A stretch of DNA of 64,000 bases, taken from the NCBI GenBank assembly GCA_022813625.1, contig JAKLMB010000015.1, positions 434,001 through 498,000 on the forward strand, written 5' to 3'. This stretch comes from Aaosphaeria pasadenensis. Taxonomy: Eukaryota > Ascomycota > Dothideomycetes > Pleosporales. The stretch's first letter is position 1; the number at the start of each line of letters is the position of its first letter. This document shows, in pieces, positions 9,878 to 21,100 of the stretch. Under the pieces are notes generated by a model that was not told the DNA's origin, searched no databases, and saw only the letters and a program-made list of their open reading frames with translations. The translations under genes and the position numbers were made by a program.

Positions 9878-11125
9878 TTGAAGGAAAGTTTGGCGGACTG
9901 TTCTTTTGAAGAAGCGTGGTAGGTGCGAAGCGGAGGCTGTGATATGCTGGCAAGTGCGCGTAAAAGAGTGACCGAGGGGTGAAGTGAGCCACAGTGACGA
10001 CTATTTATGTAGTTAGTGAAGTTCAAGATCCTCAAGTGTTCGCAATGATTATGGTGTTGTTCATAACTGTCTTGGCGGATCGTGCTTGGTGGATGAAATT
10101 AAGAAGGCTCGACATTGTGGATTTAGAATAGGTGCTTCACTATAGCAACGGAGCATAATAATAACAATACTATAGCACAATAGCCTTGAATTCTCTAGAT
10201 CAAAGAGCATCTATTTGACTACAGTATATCGGTGATATTTCTCAAATGAAAGGCGCCCTCGGGGAAGGCGGCGCCGCCTCTCACAAACGTATTGTACATG
10301 TCATGATCTGAAGACAATCACTCACTCACTTGCCGTGCAGCCTATAGAGTGAAATTTCGAGACCTCTAACGTATTGTATCAACCTTACAGAATAGAATCA
10401 ATTTTGAGAGAGGTAACCAGGCGTCTAGCATTATGTCTCCGTGTTGTGAAGTATATTCCCAACGGCTTGACAGGGAATCTTCCATATTCCAACGACAAGT
10501 GAAGGTAAAAGAGCGGATCAATTACTATCACATAAAAGTTTCCAGTGGAGCATGCGTCTGTACGAAATAGGAAAGAGGATATTCATCAGTAGCTGACTCA
10601 ACCAAGATCTCATCTCTTCAAATGTTATAAAATCTCCGAACCGGGAAATAAACACGTTCACGCTAGATACATTACAAATCAAAGGAGAACCCTATATCTC
10701 GAACTCCCATTATTATAAGGCTTTAATCACGCCTCAAAACTTTGATGAATGCCAATGCGGACGGACGAATTTACAAGGCGATATCCCCTGCCCTAAAATC
10801 TCACCTAACATGACGCACCATTAAGCATCCCACGGCTTCCCCAACCACGACGGAAAATTAATTGCCACTGGTCCAATAAGACGGTATGGCGTAGCAGTAC
10901 AGCATTAAACTATCCCTAGAAGGAGAAATGGGCTGCATTTGTGGGAGTTGATATTGGCATTGGCATGCGGTGAGATTAAACGGGCGGCGCGGAGATACGG
11001 CGAGTGAGGGGAGGGGTTGAAAGATGTATAAAGGTGAGGATGGGAAGGCTGTACGGTGCTGTAAACTCTCATTTAGACTTCATATCTATTTATCAATCTA
11101 GCATACTTTTATCGTGTATCTGAAA
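9878..11125. other. Intergenic region, divergent promoters
   Basis: About 1.25 kb between the minus-strand RBR 2 start and the plus-strand SDR 3 start. Open frames near 9664-10035 only mirror or extend upstream of RBR 2. A small GC-rich inverted sequence with two GGCGCC sites lies at about 10251-10279. The right end holds a TATA box for SDR 3 (separate entry). Confidence 0.45.
11027..11032 (+). promoter_or_regulatory. TATA box of SDR 3
   Basis: TATAAA lies 94 bases before the ATG at 11126, a usual distance for a fungal TATA promoter with a short leader. The call rests on sequence and position only. Confidence 0.5.
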
Positions 11126-12055
11126 ATGCCTTCTTGGGTTATCGTTGGCGCTTCTAGGGGTATTGGGGTAGCTGGATCCATGTTGTGTATACTTCAAGAC
11201 ATTCCGCTAACCACATCACATAGTATCAATACCTCAAAACACTATCCGCAGATGAATCCAACATCGTGATCGGCATAGTCCGCAACCCCGACCCAACGAA
11301 GCAGAAAGTCGAAAAAGACGGCCTCCGCAACGTACACATCATCGCCGGCGACCTCAACTCCCACGAATCCCTCAACGCTGCCGCAAAAGCCACGTCATCG
11401 CTCACCAACGGCGTCGTCGACCACCTCATCATCAACGGAGCCTACCTATCCTTCGAAGGCGCCCTCGAGAATCCCACCGACTTCATCGGCAAGGAAGACC
11501 TGTTCCGCGATTCGCTCAACAAGGCCATGGAGACGAACACCGCGGGGCTGCTGTACGCGGCGAATGCGTTCTTACCGTTGGTAGAGAAGTCTGAGATCAA
11601 GAAGGTGATTTATATCAGTACTGGACATGCGCACCCTGATGCGGTGTCGGGCGCGGGCTTCGCGAATTTCATCCCGTACTCGCTGTCGAAGGTCGCGGCG
11701 AACTTTTTGATTCTGAAGTATGCGGAAGAGTTCAAGGATAAAGGTGTCATATTTTTGTCGTTGAGTCCTGGGTGGGTTTTGACGCAGGTTGATGAGGAGG
11801 GAAATGGTAGGTCGTTCAGTTTCTATCTGTGAGATTTCGATGTGCTAACGATCTGATGTGCTAGTTCCTCCCGAGGTCAATCAATTGTTCCAGATGTTGG
11901 AGGCGAAGTTCAAGGCGTGGGATCCTCGATGCAATGGCCCATCGCCGCCAGAGGAGAACGTGAGGAAGATGATTGAAGTCATTGATGCCGCCACGATCGC
12001 GAACTCAGGACAATTCGTGAGCCACAATGTCGGGAGGCCCAATGATTGGTTCTGA
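11126..12055 (+). CDS. Short-chain dehydrogenase/reductase 3
   Basis: Three exons, 11126-11167, 11224-11806 and 11865-12055, make 271 residues in frame. The protein starts MPSWVIVGASRGIG, the Rossmann glycine motif, and carries the catalytic YSLSK motif. The usual NNAG block is replaced by INGAY, which is also seen in the sniffer/CsgA-like SDR branch. PGWVLTQVDEEGN follows the active site, a typical position for substrate-loop residues. The enzyme should reduce or oxidise a small carbonyl or alcohol with NAD(P)(H) in the cytosol; the substrate cannot be told. It is the third SDR in 12 kb but differs strongly from the other two, so recent tandem duplication is not the origin. Confidence 0.8.
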
Positions 12056-12304
12056 TTATCAATTGAAAGAGATAGAATTATCTAGACCAATTTAACAAGA
12101 ATCTGACAATATTTGTCTACTATCATAACGTGTCTCAAGCACTGCGTAGGACACTGCATTCATCTGATATGCCCTTGATGCCAAGCCTCTAACCCAATGT
12201 TTCCTAGTTCTTTCCTCCTATACAACAAACAAACGTTCACCGTCACTCAACATCCAATCTCCAAAACTCACCCACATCAGGGTTTTGAAATCCGGCAAGC
12301 AATA

Positions 12305-13476
12305 ATGCTACCTCCAGTGGACCCAAACGTACTGCAGCGAAATCCCAGCTTTGCGATTTTGTACAAAGACTTATGCACGCGGAAATTGAACCCGGATGGC
12401 TCGACCAGGGACACCAAGAAGCAGAGGATGCATGATGAGATACGGCGGGTATGTTGAAATGAATTTAGCTTGTCACGATTAATCGTGCCGTTTTTCGTTT
12501 TCTGCAGAAGACAGACTTGCTGTATAATTTGGTCGTCGATGCCATCTCATGACTTTTCCATTCATTCCTTGGCATCAATTGGGATCTATAAATCCCATGA
12601 CCATCATACAAACCTTCAACCCCTACCTCCAACAACAACATCCTCATCTCAAGAAAAACACTCAACTAACTCAACCCCCAGAACCTCACGCACGCCCAAT
12701 CCAACCTCACCCAAACCAACATCCTCACAACCACCCTCTCCACCCTCCCCTCAACGCAACCAGACCTCCCCCAGGACCTCCACCAACCCCTCGCCATAGC
12801 CGTCGCGCACCTCCGGCACCAACTCTCCCCCTCAGACCTCGAAACCCTCTCCTCAGAAACAACCCACTTCCTGACCTCCGCCCCCCAAATCGCGCACTTC
12901 CTCTCCCTCCAACTCCTCACCCTAACCACGCACCTCACCACCCTCCTCTCCCCCCTAACCCCCATCCCCCCCTCCTCCCTCGCCCACGAAGTCTCCGCCC
13001 TGAAAACCAGCACAACCCTCACCCTCCCCTCCTCCCTCGCCCAAGCGCACGCAGTCCTGGCAAACACAGCCCACACGACCCTCTCCCTCCACCGCTCCCT
13101 CCTCGAAACCTCCATCTCCACCCTCGAGCAAGTAACCCACGGCTCCGTCTCCCGCTCCACGCGGTCCCGCGCCGAGCTCCTCGCATTAAAAGCCGCCCTC
13201 CTGGACGCCCAGGCACGCATCCTACGCCTCACCATCTCCGCCTCCCCCGCGGGCGGCGACTTCGAGCGCGCGCTGCGTGGGCTCAGCAAGGCGCTTGCGG
13301 CCGAGAAGAAGGGGCTGGAAGATAGGAGGGTGGTTGCGGAGAAGGCGCTGCAGATGTACGCGGGCGCGGGCGAGAAGGGGATGAGGGATCTCGGGGCGCG
13401 GAAAGTGACGTTGAAGCGGGATATCGAACGCATCACGCGTGAGATCGAAAAGTTGGAGCGTGGCGAGGGCGTCTAG
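12305..13476 (+). CDS. Conserved-looking fungal orphan, helical, 312 residues
   Basis: Exon 1 is 12305-12448 and ends with a GTATGT donor; the acceptor is proposed at 12681 (CCCCCAG) and exon 2 runs 12682-13476. Joined they give 312 residues. Exon 2 has no early ATG, so a plain ORF search misses it and favours wrong frames in this C-rich DNA. The chosen frame gives regular helical patterns (for example THGSVSRSTRSRAELLALKA) and ends in a charged, coiled-coil-like tail (LKRDIERITREIEKLE). From memory it resembles an uncharacterised fungal family whose helical core follows an exon 1 like this one. The intron of 233 nt is longer than its neighbours. A short extra exon from 12508 cannot be excluded but would meet a stop. 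Function unknown. Confidence 0.65.
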
Positions 13477-13502
13477 GCATTGTATGTATCTATCTATCCA
13501 TC
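13477..13502. other. 26-bp convergent gap
   Basis: Only 26 bases separate the stop codons of two convergent genes. Their 3' UTRs must overlap as antisense RNA unless transcription ends inside coding sequence. Confidence 0.6.
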
Positions 13503-14660
13503 TCATCTAAACGTTTTTTCGAAAACCACAGCATACCCCTGAGACCCGTCCGGAAGCGTACGCGCACCCATCTCACACACCTGAACCCTATCAACCCTCA
13601 CCCCCTTCGCCCAAACGAAACCCTCCCCATCTGAATACGCCTCCACGATCCCCCGGGCGTCGAACTTCACAGCCCCACCCCTCCTCCCCCTTCCCCCTCT
13701 ACCACCCCCTCCTGGCGCGGCTTTCGAGCGACAGTAAATCGTATTAACGACCGTCCCATGCAACTTCAACCCCCTCCCCTCGTCCCTCACAAACCCAGCC
13801 TCCGTAAAAGCGTCCCGTAGCCCCGTCGCGAACGCCTCAAACACCTCCCCCAACACATTGGTAGCCACAGGCGTAGCGTAAAGCACGCTCGTTGCGCCGG
13901 GGTCTCTCATCGCGTGTAGGCCCCGAAGGTCTAACTCCACCCCCTCCTTACCCTCCGCCGTGGAATCAGGGAGCCCGGGCGCGGGCGCGGGAAGCAATCC
14001 CCGCACGTCAAGCTCCTTGACGAACGTTTCTAGGGATGTGAGGTCCGCGGGGGAAGTGAGTGCCATGACGCCGAGCGTGAGATGCAGCGTCCCAGCCGGC
14101 CTCACGGCATCGGGGGGGAACAGTGCTGGAAACCTGGCTGCGGGGTTCGAAGCGTCGGTGTCGGATGTGAGGGTTGAGAGGGAGGTGTGCAGTTGTGGGA
14201 GGATGTGGGCGGACGGGAGTGTGAGGGGCAGGCAGAGGAAGTGCGTTAGTTTTTCCCTTTCCACTCTTTGCTGGTGAGGAGGTTGCTGTTGGGGTTGGGG
14301 GGGCTGTTGGGGGGCAGGTTTCTCATCGTCGAGGAAAGTGTTGTATTCTTGGTTTTTGGACTTGCGTTTTCCCATTGTTGGTTTTGCGTTCGCGTTTGCG
14401 TCGCTTTGAGGTTTTGATGACGGGTGGAATCTAAACACCTTCACGGCGTTTGAAGACGAGCTTCTAGTGGGGGGAGTGGTGTTGAGAGCTCGAATGCCGT
14501 GTCGTCTGAGCGTGTCCACGTGTAGGTGAGGTTGCCCTTGAAATAGTTTCGAGAATCCAGATCTTCGCGCGATTGGCAGCAGTGAAGCGGCGCTGCGCAT
14601 GGAGCGTGCGTTGTCTGATTGATTGAATGGAAGCCCTTGGGAGTGTATATCTCTTTCCAC
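13503..14660 (-). CDS. AKAP7/ASCC1-like 2H phosphoesterase-domain protein
   Basis: A single-exon frame of 385 residues. Two HxT motifs mark the 2H phosphoesterase fold: TLHLTLG with H193 and T195, and LHGTVVNT with H301 and T303. The sequence FLCLPL just before is the usual first strand of AKAP7-type NLS/ligase-like domains. In animals this domain is found in ASCC1 and AKAP7, and related enzymes act on cyclic or 2'-5' nucleotide phosphates; the fungal substrate is unknown. The first 95 residues are Arg/Ser-rich with no acid residues in places, compatible with a mitochondrial presequence if translation starts at M1 or M21; M96 (MGKRKSKNQ) is an alternative start for a cytosolic or nuclear form. 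A Gln/Pro run lies at about 115-130 and a Gly/Arg-rich loop near 315-330. Confidence 0.75.
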   Translation of the reverse strand: MERDIHSQGLPFNQSDNARSMRSAASLLPIARRSGFSKLFQGQPHLHVDTLRRHGIRALNTTPPTRSSSSNAVKVFRFHPSSKPQSDANANAKPTMGKRKSKNQEYNTFLDDEKPAPQQPPQPQQQPPHQQRVEREKLTHFLCLPLTLPSAHILPQLHTSLSTLTSDTDASNPAARFPALFPPDAVRPAGTLHLTLGVMALTSPADLTSLETFVKELDVRGLLPAPAPGLPDSTAEGKEGVELDLRGLHAMRDPGATSVLYATPVATNVLGEVFEAFATGLRDAFTEAGFVRDEGRGLKLHGTVVNTIYCRSKAAPGGGGRGGRGRRGGAVKFDARGIVEAYSDGEGFVWAKGVRVDRVQVCEMGARTLPDGSQGYAVVFEKTFR

Positions 14661-15715
14661 TATATCTTTTTATATCGGATCGAATGTGATGTTATGGTGA
14701 TATGGCCGCGCTGTGTAGTTCGCTGTGTAGTTCGCTGCGCGACGTGTGCTCCTATTCAACGCGTAGAATGTAGGTACTCAATTGCTAGACCCAGAAGAGG
14801 TGCGTTGTTGTTGATATAACCTCCTTTCAGCGTATAAAAGCAATTCCGTCAGTTCACATTCGTGGTCGTGGTCGTCAATATCAATATGGAGTACACAGTA
14901 ATCCGTCGTTCGTTGCCTAGTATCAGCATCAGATATAAAATACCTAAGCACAATTTATGCATGGATACATAGAGAGTTATGCAAGGCTATTGATAGAGTG
15001 ACGTAAGAATAAACTGTGGGGTTAGCGCAACGTGGGAACGCAAACGCACAACGCAAACGCTTGCCCCTCCCTCTGCCCCTCGCCCTGCCCTGCCTTGCCT
15101 TCGAGAAGGAGGGCAAGGCACCCGCCTAGAGAAACTCCGCAATCGGCCCGGAATGGCTCGATTATACAATCATGGGAAAACTTGCATAGGGCTACATATA
15201 ACGGACGAACGTGCGTGAAGATGATACGAATGATTTGAACGGTGCTGCTTTCGGACGGACGGTGGGACGGACGAGCTTTTGGACGTGCAGATCCAAGCCT
15301 ATGCAATATCGTGTGATCTAAATGGCTACGGAGGTACAATCTCAAGGAAAAGAACCCCCATCGTTCCTACTCGTACGCAACGCAAACAATGCAGTCCCAA
15401 ATCGTCCTGTACACAGAAGCCATCCCCGGGCGTCGGAGAGCTCGTCCCCGGGAGACACGACAAAGGAGAAGAAAAACGCGATGGGAAAGATGGTGAGAAA
15501 ATGGCGTGTAGAGAATTAATTTTGATGGGGAGCGAATTGGATTGCCCTCCTTGCGGTCGCGAACCCTATGAGATCATGGCATGCACTCCTGCTGTCGGCC
15601 GTGGGGGATGCCCGATCTCGTCATGCTCCTTGTCAACGCGCGCTCGAGAACGTGGTCTACCAAAGCTCTATCCGTGACATTCGTAAGCCGATGCGCCCGA
15701 TGGGTAACGTTACCT
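14661..15715. other. Intergenic region with GC-rich hairpin
   Basis: This region holds the upstream side of the phosphoesterase gene and the 3' side of YPD1. Open frames here overlap one another on both strands without motifs. The region includes a perfect inverted repeat at 15091-15120 (separate entry). Confidence 0.45.
15091..15120. repeat. Perfect 9-bp inverted repeat (hairpin)
   Basis: TGCCTTGCC at 15091-15099 pairs with GGCAAGGCA at 15112-15120; the loop contains a further CTTC/GAAG pairing. On the minus strand it lies about 600 bases after the YPD1 stop, so it might fall in a long 3' UTR. Function not known. Confidence 0.5.
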
Positions 15716-16806
15716 TCAGGACTCGTCGTTGTAGAACTTCCTGAGGACCTTCTCGACGTCGTTGAACTCCTGCTTCGCGGCCTTGATGGTCGTCTTGAGC
15801 TTCTCGAGAGCCTCCTTCTCCTCTATGTCCTTGGTGCCCGTGTCGTCCTTCTTCTGTCCGTAGTGTTGAATCTTTTCGCACGAATCCTTGACTTTTGTGA
15901 GGCCGAGCGTGGCGGACGAGCCCTTGAGGAAGTGACCGAGTTCGGAGAGGGTCTTGAGGTCGCCCTTTTCACTGTGATGCGTCAGCGACTGTTATTGGGG
16001 GTTATCTATACGACCCAGACGTCTGTGCCAGCGATCGGGTATATTTGCCGAGGCGGGATGCGGGGCATGGAACTCACAGATTTGAGTCCATCTTCTCGAA
16101 GGTGCCTTCGGCCTGTGTGAAGAAGTCGTAGACGAGGCTCTTGCTGAACTCTCTGTCGTCCTCGTCGTCGTCCATCTCGAGGATCTGCTCAAACGTCGAC
16201 GGGTCGATGCTGTCTGCGGCGCCGGGGATCGACATGATGTCTCCGTCTGCGGCCTTTGGGGAAATTAGAGAATGTTATGAAAGAGAAAAAGAAGAATTGA
16301 TCGGAAATGATAGCAATAGGGAGGGTGGAGTGATGTGAAGGGGATAGAAAATGCAAAGTGAAGAATGTCAGCAGTGACGAATACTTGTTTCGTATGTCGT
16401 CCGCTTAGTTGGGTGTAGAGGAGAAATGATAGGCCAGTGGGAAGCAAGTGCGTAGGATGCGATAGGGAATGCCAGGGTAGGTCGAGGCGAGAAAGTGGGT
16501 TAAGGTGTGATGTTGGGGGGCCGCGGTGAGTAGGAGAGATGGAGAGGTGGAGAGTCGGATGCAGGGTGAGGAATGAACGGAGGGATGGCCAGATGTTTGA
16601 GATTGATAGTGGGAGCAAGAGAGGGAAGGGTGTGAGAATGTGTGAGATTGTATGTATGAGCTGTGTCAGGATGTTCGAGTGCAGTTCGAGTGCATAGGTA
16701 GGTAGAGTTGAGTCGCAATCGAGTGTATACAGTTGAAGGGCAATAATGGAGATGGAGGGGTAACACGAACCCTGTCTTCCTCCTTCACCGAACCTGCTCT
16801 AGCCAT
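15716..16806 (-). CDS. YPD1: Histidine phosphotransfer protein Ypd1
   Basis: Exons 16806-16771, 16253-16078 and 15971-15716 join in frame to 155 residues. The HPt signature GHFLKGSSATLGL carries the phospho-accepting His (H84 in this model), followed by VKDSCEKIQHYG, and the sequence FEQILEMDDDEDDREFS before it is highly typical of fungal Ypd1. Ypd1 passes phosphate from hybrid histidine kinases such as Sln1 to the response regulators Ssk1 and Skn7, controlling the Hog1 stress pathway. The two 3' exons are firm. The first exon (MARAGSVKEEDR) is joined by a 517-nt intron with a weak GTTCGT donor and is less sure; translation could instead begin at the ATG at 16235, giving 149 residues with all functional parts. 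Confidence 0.88.
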
Positions 16807-17149
16807 ATTTATCCACGCGACGCTGGGAAACGAGAGCAATCAGGATCTGTTCCGCGCGACACAAAGTAATCGCAGTAGTCGCAGTTGGTTGCCGCGCGCA
16901 GAGTCAAGGAATGGGATGTTGACGTTGTTATCGTGCGATGTGCTCGTGGGAGGACAAAGAGTAGGAAGAACGAGGGCGGACGGTCTTTTGAACTTTTTTT
17001 TCCTGTTGGATTCCTTTAGCGGGAGTTGGTCGGGGATTGTAGTGGCAGTGGTGGTGATGGTGTTGGAGGTGTTGTTGGAGGTGGTAAGTGGTGGTAAGTT
17101 GTAGGTAGGTAGGTTGGTGGTGGGAGGTACAAGTACTAATAAGGTAGTT

Positions 17150-17180
17150 GTAGTGGTAGTGGTAGTGGTAGTGGTAGTGG
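17150..17180. repeat. (GTAGTG)n microsatellite
   Basis: About five copies of the hexamer GTAGTG. It lies upstream of YPD1 in a purine-rich stretch. Confidence 0.85.
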
Positions 17181-17444
17181 TCGGACTATTTTACTCCCTT
17201 GAAGAATACTCGTACTATATGTAAGAGAGTAGCGAGAGGGGAGAGTAAGGTAGTAAGTAAAGAGTAAAGAGTAAAGAGAGGTGAGCTGTGAGTGGCAGGA
17301 AGAAAATAGCGGGAGTGGAGCCCAGTGAGTAGTTAAAAGAGGTAAAGAGTCAGGCAGAGGTATGAGGCGGTAGAGCGGTGGAGAGGTGGTAATAATAATA
17401 AATGTTGGTGGGCGGTGGTGGGTGTGGTAGCGTTGGTAGAGAGA

Positions 17445-17464
17445 GTGGTGGTGGTGGTGGTGGT
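17445..17464. repeat. (GTG)n microsatellite
   Basis: A run of GTG triplets continuing imperfectly to about 17480. On the minus strand it gives a His run in an open frame that I do not regard as a gene. Confidence 0.8.
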
Positions 17465-17793
17465 GAGTGGTGAGTGGTGGTAGTGCGAGAATAGAGTGGT
17501 AACGGCGAGTAATGGGGGGGATTCCTGGGGGGGCTAAGAGATGGCTCTGGTTAGAAACTATTTGTGGGCCCCCGGAAACGAGAAACGAACAGAAAAAAAA
17601 AGAAGAGACCAAGAGACAAACCAGGATGGATGACAAGGGAGGGTCAGGTTAAGGTTATGGAGGGGACATGGAGGATTCAAGGACGGGATGTGGACGGGAG
17701 GGGCAAGTTCTAAGGAATAAGAGAGGGTCGGAATTGGGTAACCAAGGAGGATATACTATAAGTAGATAGATCGGTGGGTGAATGATGTGTGGT

Positions 17794-17823
17794 ATGATGA
17801 TGATGATGATGATGCTGATGATG
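17794..17823. repeat. (ATG)n microsatellite
   Basis: Ten ATG triplets with one CTG interruption. Confidence 0.85.
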
Positions 17824-18138
17824 TAGAATGGTGTGTTGTCATGTGCTACTCGGAAAAGAAAAAAAGAGGAGAAGTCGAATAGAAGGAGTAGAGAGAAAAG
17901 ACGATATAGAAGAGTAATAAATAGATGAAGTGCTGAATCAATCCACCACCACTTACAATATAAAATGGAGATGGAGAATGACGATGGAAAGATGGAAAGA
18001 TGGATGGATGGATTGGGTGTTGAATTACGGAGTATTACTGACAGTCGGTATTGGGTACTACCTCGTATAAGTCTCGAATCTCACAGATGGTGAGACAGTA
18101 AACAGCAGATTGAGAGACAGTAGCGGGTAGTGAACAGC

Positions 18139-18166
18139 GGATAGAGGATAGAGGATAGAGGATAGA
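18139..18166. repeat. (GGATAGA)4 tandem repeat
   Basis: Four perfect copies of the 7-mer GGATAGA. Confidence 0.85.
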
Positions 18167-21100
18167 CAGTTCACAGTATCATGTAGGGAAGAGTAGAGTA
18201 AGTAGAAGAGGATGTAACCGCAAAAGTGATTGAATCTCTCTCGTTTGAGTCGCGCCTGCTCCTTCTGGATCTGACTCCGCTCAATCGGGCCTGGATCGAT
18301 GACGAAACAAGCCTGATGGAAAAGAATAGGGAAGGTTCGGCCCGTTCAATCAACTTTAAGCAATTACTGGCACGGCACATTGCACAGTATGGGAAGGGAA
18401 ATGGAAAAAGAAAAGGAATATGAAGAGAAAAGAAAACCATTACTCACCTTTCTTTTCTTGCCAACGACTGTTACTATCCACTCCGAGCATATAATGACGA
18501 ATCACTCTCCCTTTGCTTGTTGAACGTTCGTGCTTCTTCGATTCTTCGATTCTTCCTTCTTTCGCTTGTTCGGTAGATGGCCGAACTGTCACTCGTCACT
18601 CTCCAGGATGGATGGATCGTTCCTTCCCGCGGCTCGGGTATGGCTACTGATACGGTATCAATACGATCTCTCACCAACACAACCAACGTCACCAATCCCA
18701 AATTGATCGAGTATGCTCAATGATATTGCACACCACAGAATACGTTGACACGATACACAATTGAAAGGTATCGTTGCTTGACGATGTTTCGACCAAAAGA
18801 ATAATCAAAGTCAAATGCAGGTGTGTATACCGATTTCCTAGGTAGGCATGCGTTCAAGGCGGGCGACAGCAGCTGCGGGATGCGCCTACGCTTTTAAATC
18901 ACATCCGCTTACCTGAGTAGGTACGAGATGGCACTCAAGATTCAAGAGAACGACGAGTAATCATTTTTTTCTTCTTCTCGGAGACGGCCCATCTCCTCCT
19001 CTTCATCCTCCTGCGTCCTCCCTCGCTCCCGCCCTCTCTATCCATCCATTCATCCCTCGCCATTCTTCCTCCTCCTGGTCCACCATGTCCTGTTTGTCCG
19101 TCCCTCTGCAACCCATCCTGTCCTATCCTGTCCTACCCTGGACTGCCCCCCCGAGGCACCCCCGCCAGTTGACTCCAATGACTCCAATCCCAGCTGCATG
19201 ACCTGCACTTCGCTCGGAATCCTGTGCCGGATAGTCTAAATGTGGGATGCATCGGTGTGATGGCCCCCATGTCTCCTTCGTCTCTCCCTGCTTTCAACCC
19301 TCCCTCGTTTTTTTCCCTGTCTTGGGACCCGTTCTCTGGTGCCTTGTGAGCTGTCCCTCAACGATTGTAACCGTGAAAAGCTCAAAGCAACTGCGGAAAA
19401 AACAACGGGTTATCTACGGCTTTGTTATGGAAACGATATGTTGTGGCCATCAAGTTCTTGCTCGGCTGCTACAGTTCATATGGAACATCTACATTACCAT
19501 ACCGAGTCCTCGCGGTACAGCATACCGGCACTGACGTGACTTGCATCACCACCACGGCTGCTACGAGGGGGAGGGGCCGGGTGATAGGCAGAATCATACA
19601 CCGATGGTCCTGTACTTTGACTTCATCAGGTGGGGTCGAAGACCGAACTCGATGCCAACAGTCCTCGGGCTCTTACTCACAGATCGTCGTATCCCACCCC
19701 GACCGCCTGCTGCACCCGTGTATCGTGTCCATATTGATCAGAATGAAACAGAATGGAAGACGAGGATGCGGCCAGGTCCCACCAGTACATCCCTCCGTCG
19801 CCTTCCCTTCCATCCCATGGCCCGCAAGGACTAGATTATAGCGAAACGGTTATTACACCAGCTTCCTTTCCTTTGACAGAGGGTATGGCGTCGATAGTGT
19901 GCCCACTACCCGCCCGGCTGATGGTGTCCACCGTGTCTTATTGTCCCCGCTGTAAGAAAACGTGGTGGAGAAACACACAATCTCCATGCCGGAGAAATGT
20001 GTGAAAAACCGCGCCAAGCGGTCTGGAAGAGTCTGAAGAGGGTGATTGTCGCCAGAGGGGTGGTTGAGACGACACAATCGCTCACCTTTTCGGGCTTCGA
20101 AACTCACTTTTTGAATGATGGGAGCGTGCGGCAATCAGGCCGCTCCGAACCAAGGGTCTGACAATCTACGTCATGGGGCGCTACATCGTCACTGTGCATA
20201 TCGCTCGTTAGTCGTTTACAGTCCCGCCTTTCCAGGCTTGCGGTCGTTAGGCTTGGTGCCCTGCGTCTGCTAGGGAGATTTCGCGTGTCCTCTTCTTTTC
20301 AGCTTCTCCCCTCCTCTGAGGCAAGGGCGGTGGCAGTACGGAGTAGCCTTCTGTCCTTCACATGGGTTCCTTTGTTGACTTGTGATACCCCAGATTCCAG
20401 GAAAGGCTCGAAAGCCCTGGCGACGCGCTATGCCTCACCAATTCTCCTCAACATTGGTACCATACGGACCTAGAATGGTTCACTCTGGGTACGAGGCAAT
20501 ACTCGTAGTGAGGACAGGACGTTGTGTTCCTTCTCTGCAAGGGCGCTGATCCCAGCTAGCAAGTCACGGCTAAGACCTCGATACATTGCGTCCATATCAG
20601 GCTTGCTTCCATCATTGGCGAGCGCCGATCTCCCAGCCCCTCTCATCCACCACTTGCCGTGAGAGGAAAAAAGCCTCCTCCTCCGAGCTATCCCGACCAT
20701 CTGTCAGCAGAATGCCTACCAAGCTGCCTGAATTCACAGCGCTCGCAATTGATCTCGTGGCCATCTGGTGAATCTCACAGAGTGGGAGTGGACATATTCA
20801 TTGCCAGGGTGAGCATTGCAGGTTGCATGGTCGCGGTTCGGTCTCGGTTTTAAGGCTCCCTCCGGATCTAACCATTGGGCATGGACAGGCATGCAAAGGA
20901 AGATCTATGTCCCGCTGCCGCCAAAGATTCAATAATTACAAGTGACACTCGTAGCTGGCGGGGTAATAACCATAAGAGAATAGAGTTGAAACAACGAACT
21001 GGCAACTAATAACCGTCTAGGCTCTGGAGCGAACATGACGTCTTGGACGTCCGCCCCTATGCCACCGATAGCATGTGCATCATCGCCATTTCAGATGAGG

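Noticed and set aside
12549..13436. Long open frames on both strands (258 and 256 codons)
   Set aside because: They arise from C-rich codon use in the true gene (12305-13476). Their translations are Pro/Arg or Trp/Arg-rich, with no motif.
17136..17636. 166-codon minus-strand frame with hydrophobic start and His run
   Set aside because: Composed of microsatellite translation; the hydrophobic start looks like a signal peptide only by chance.
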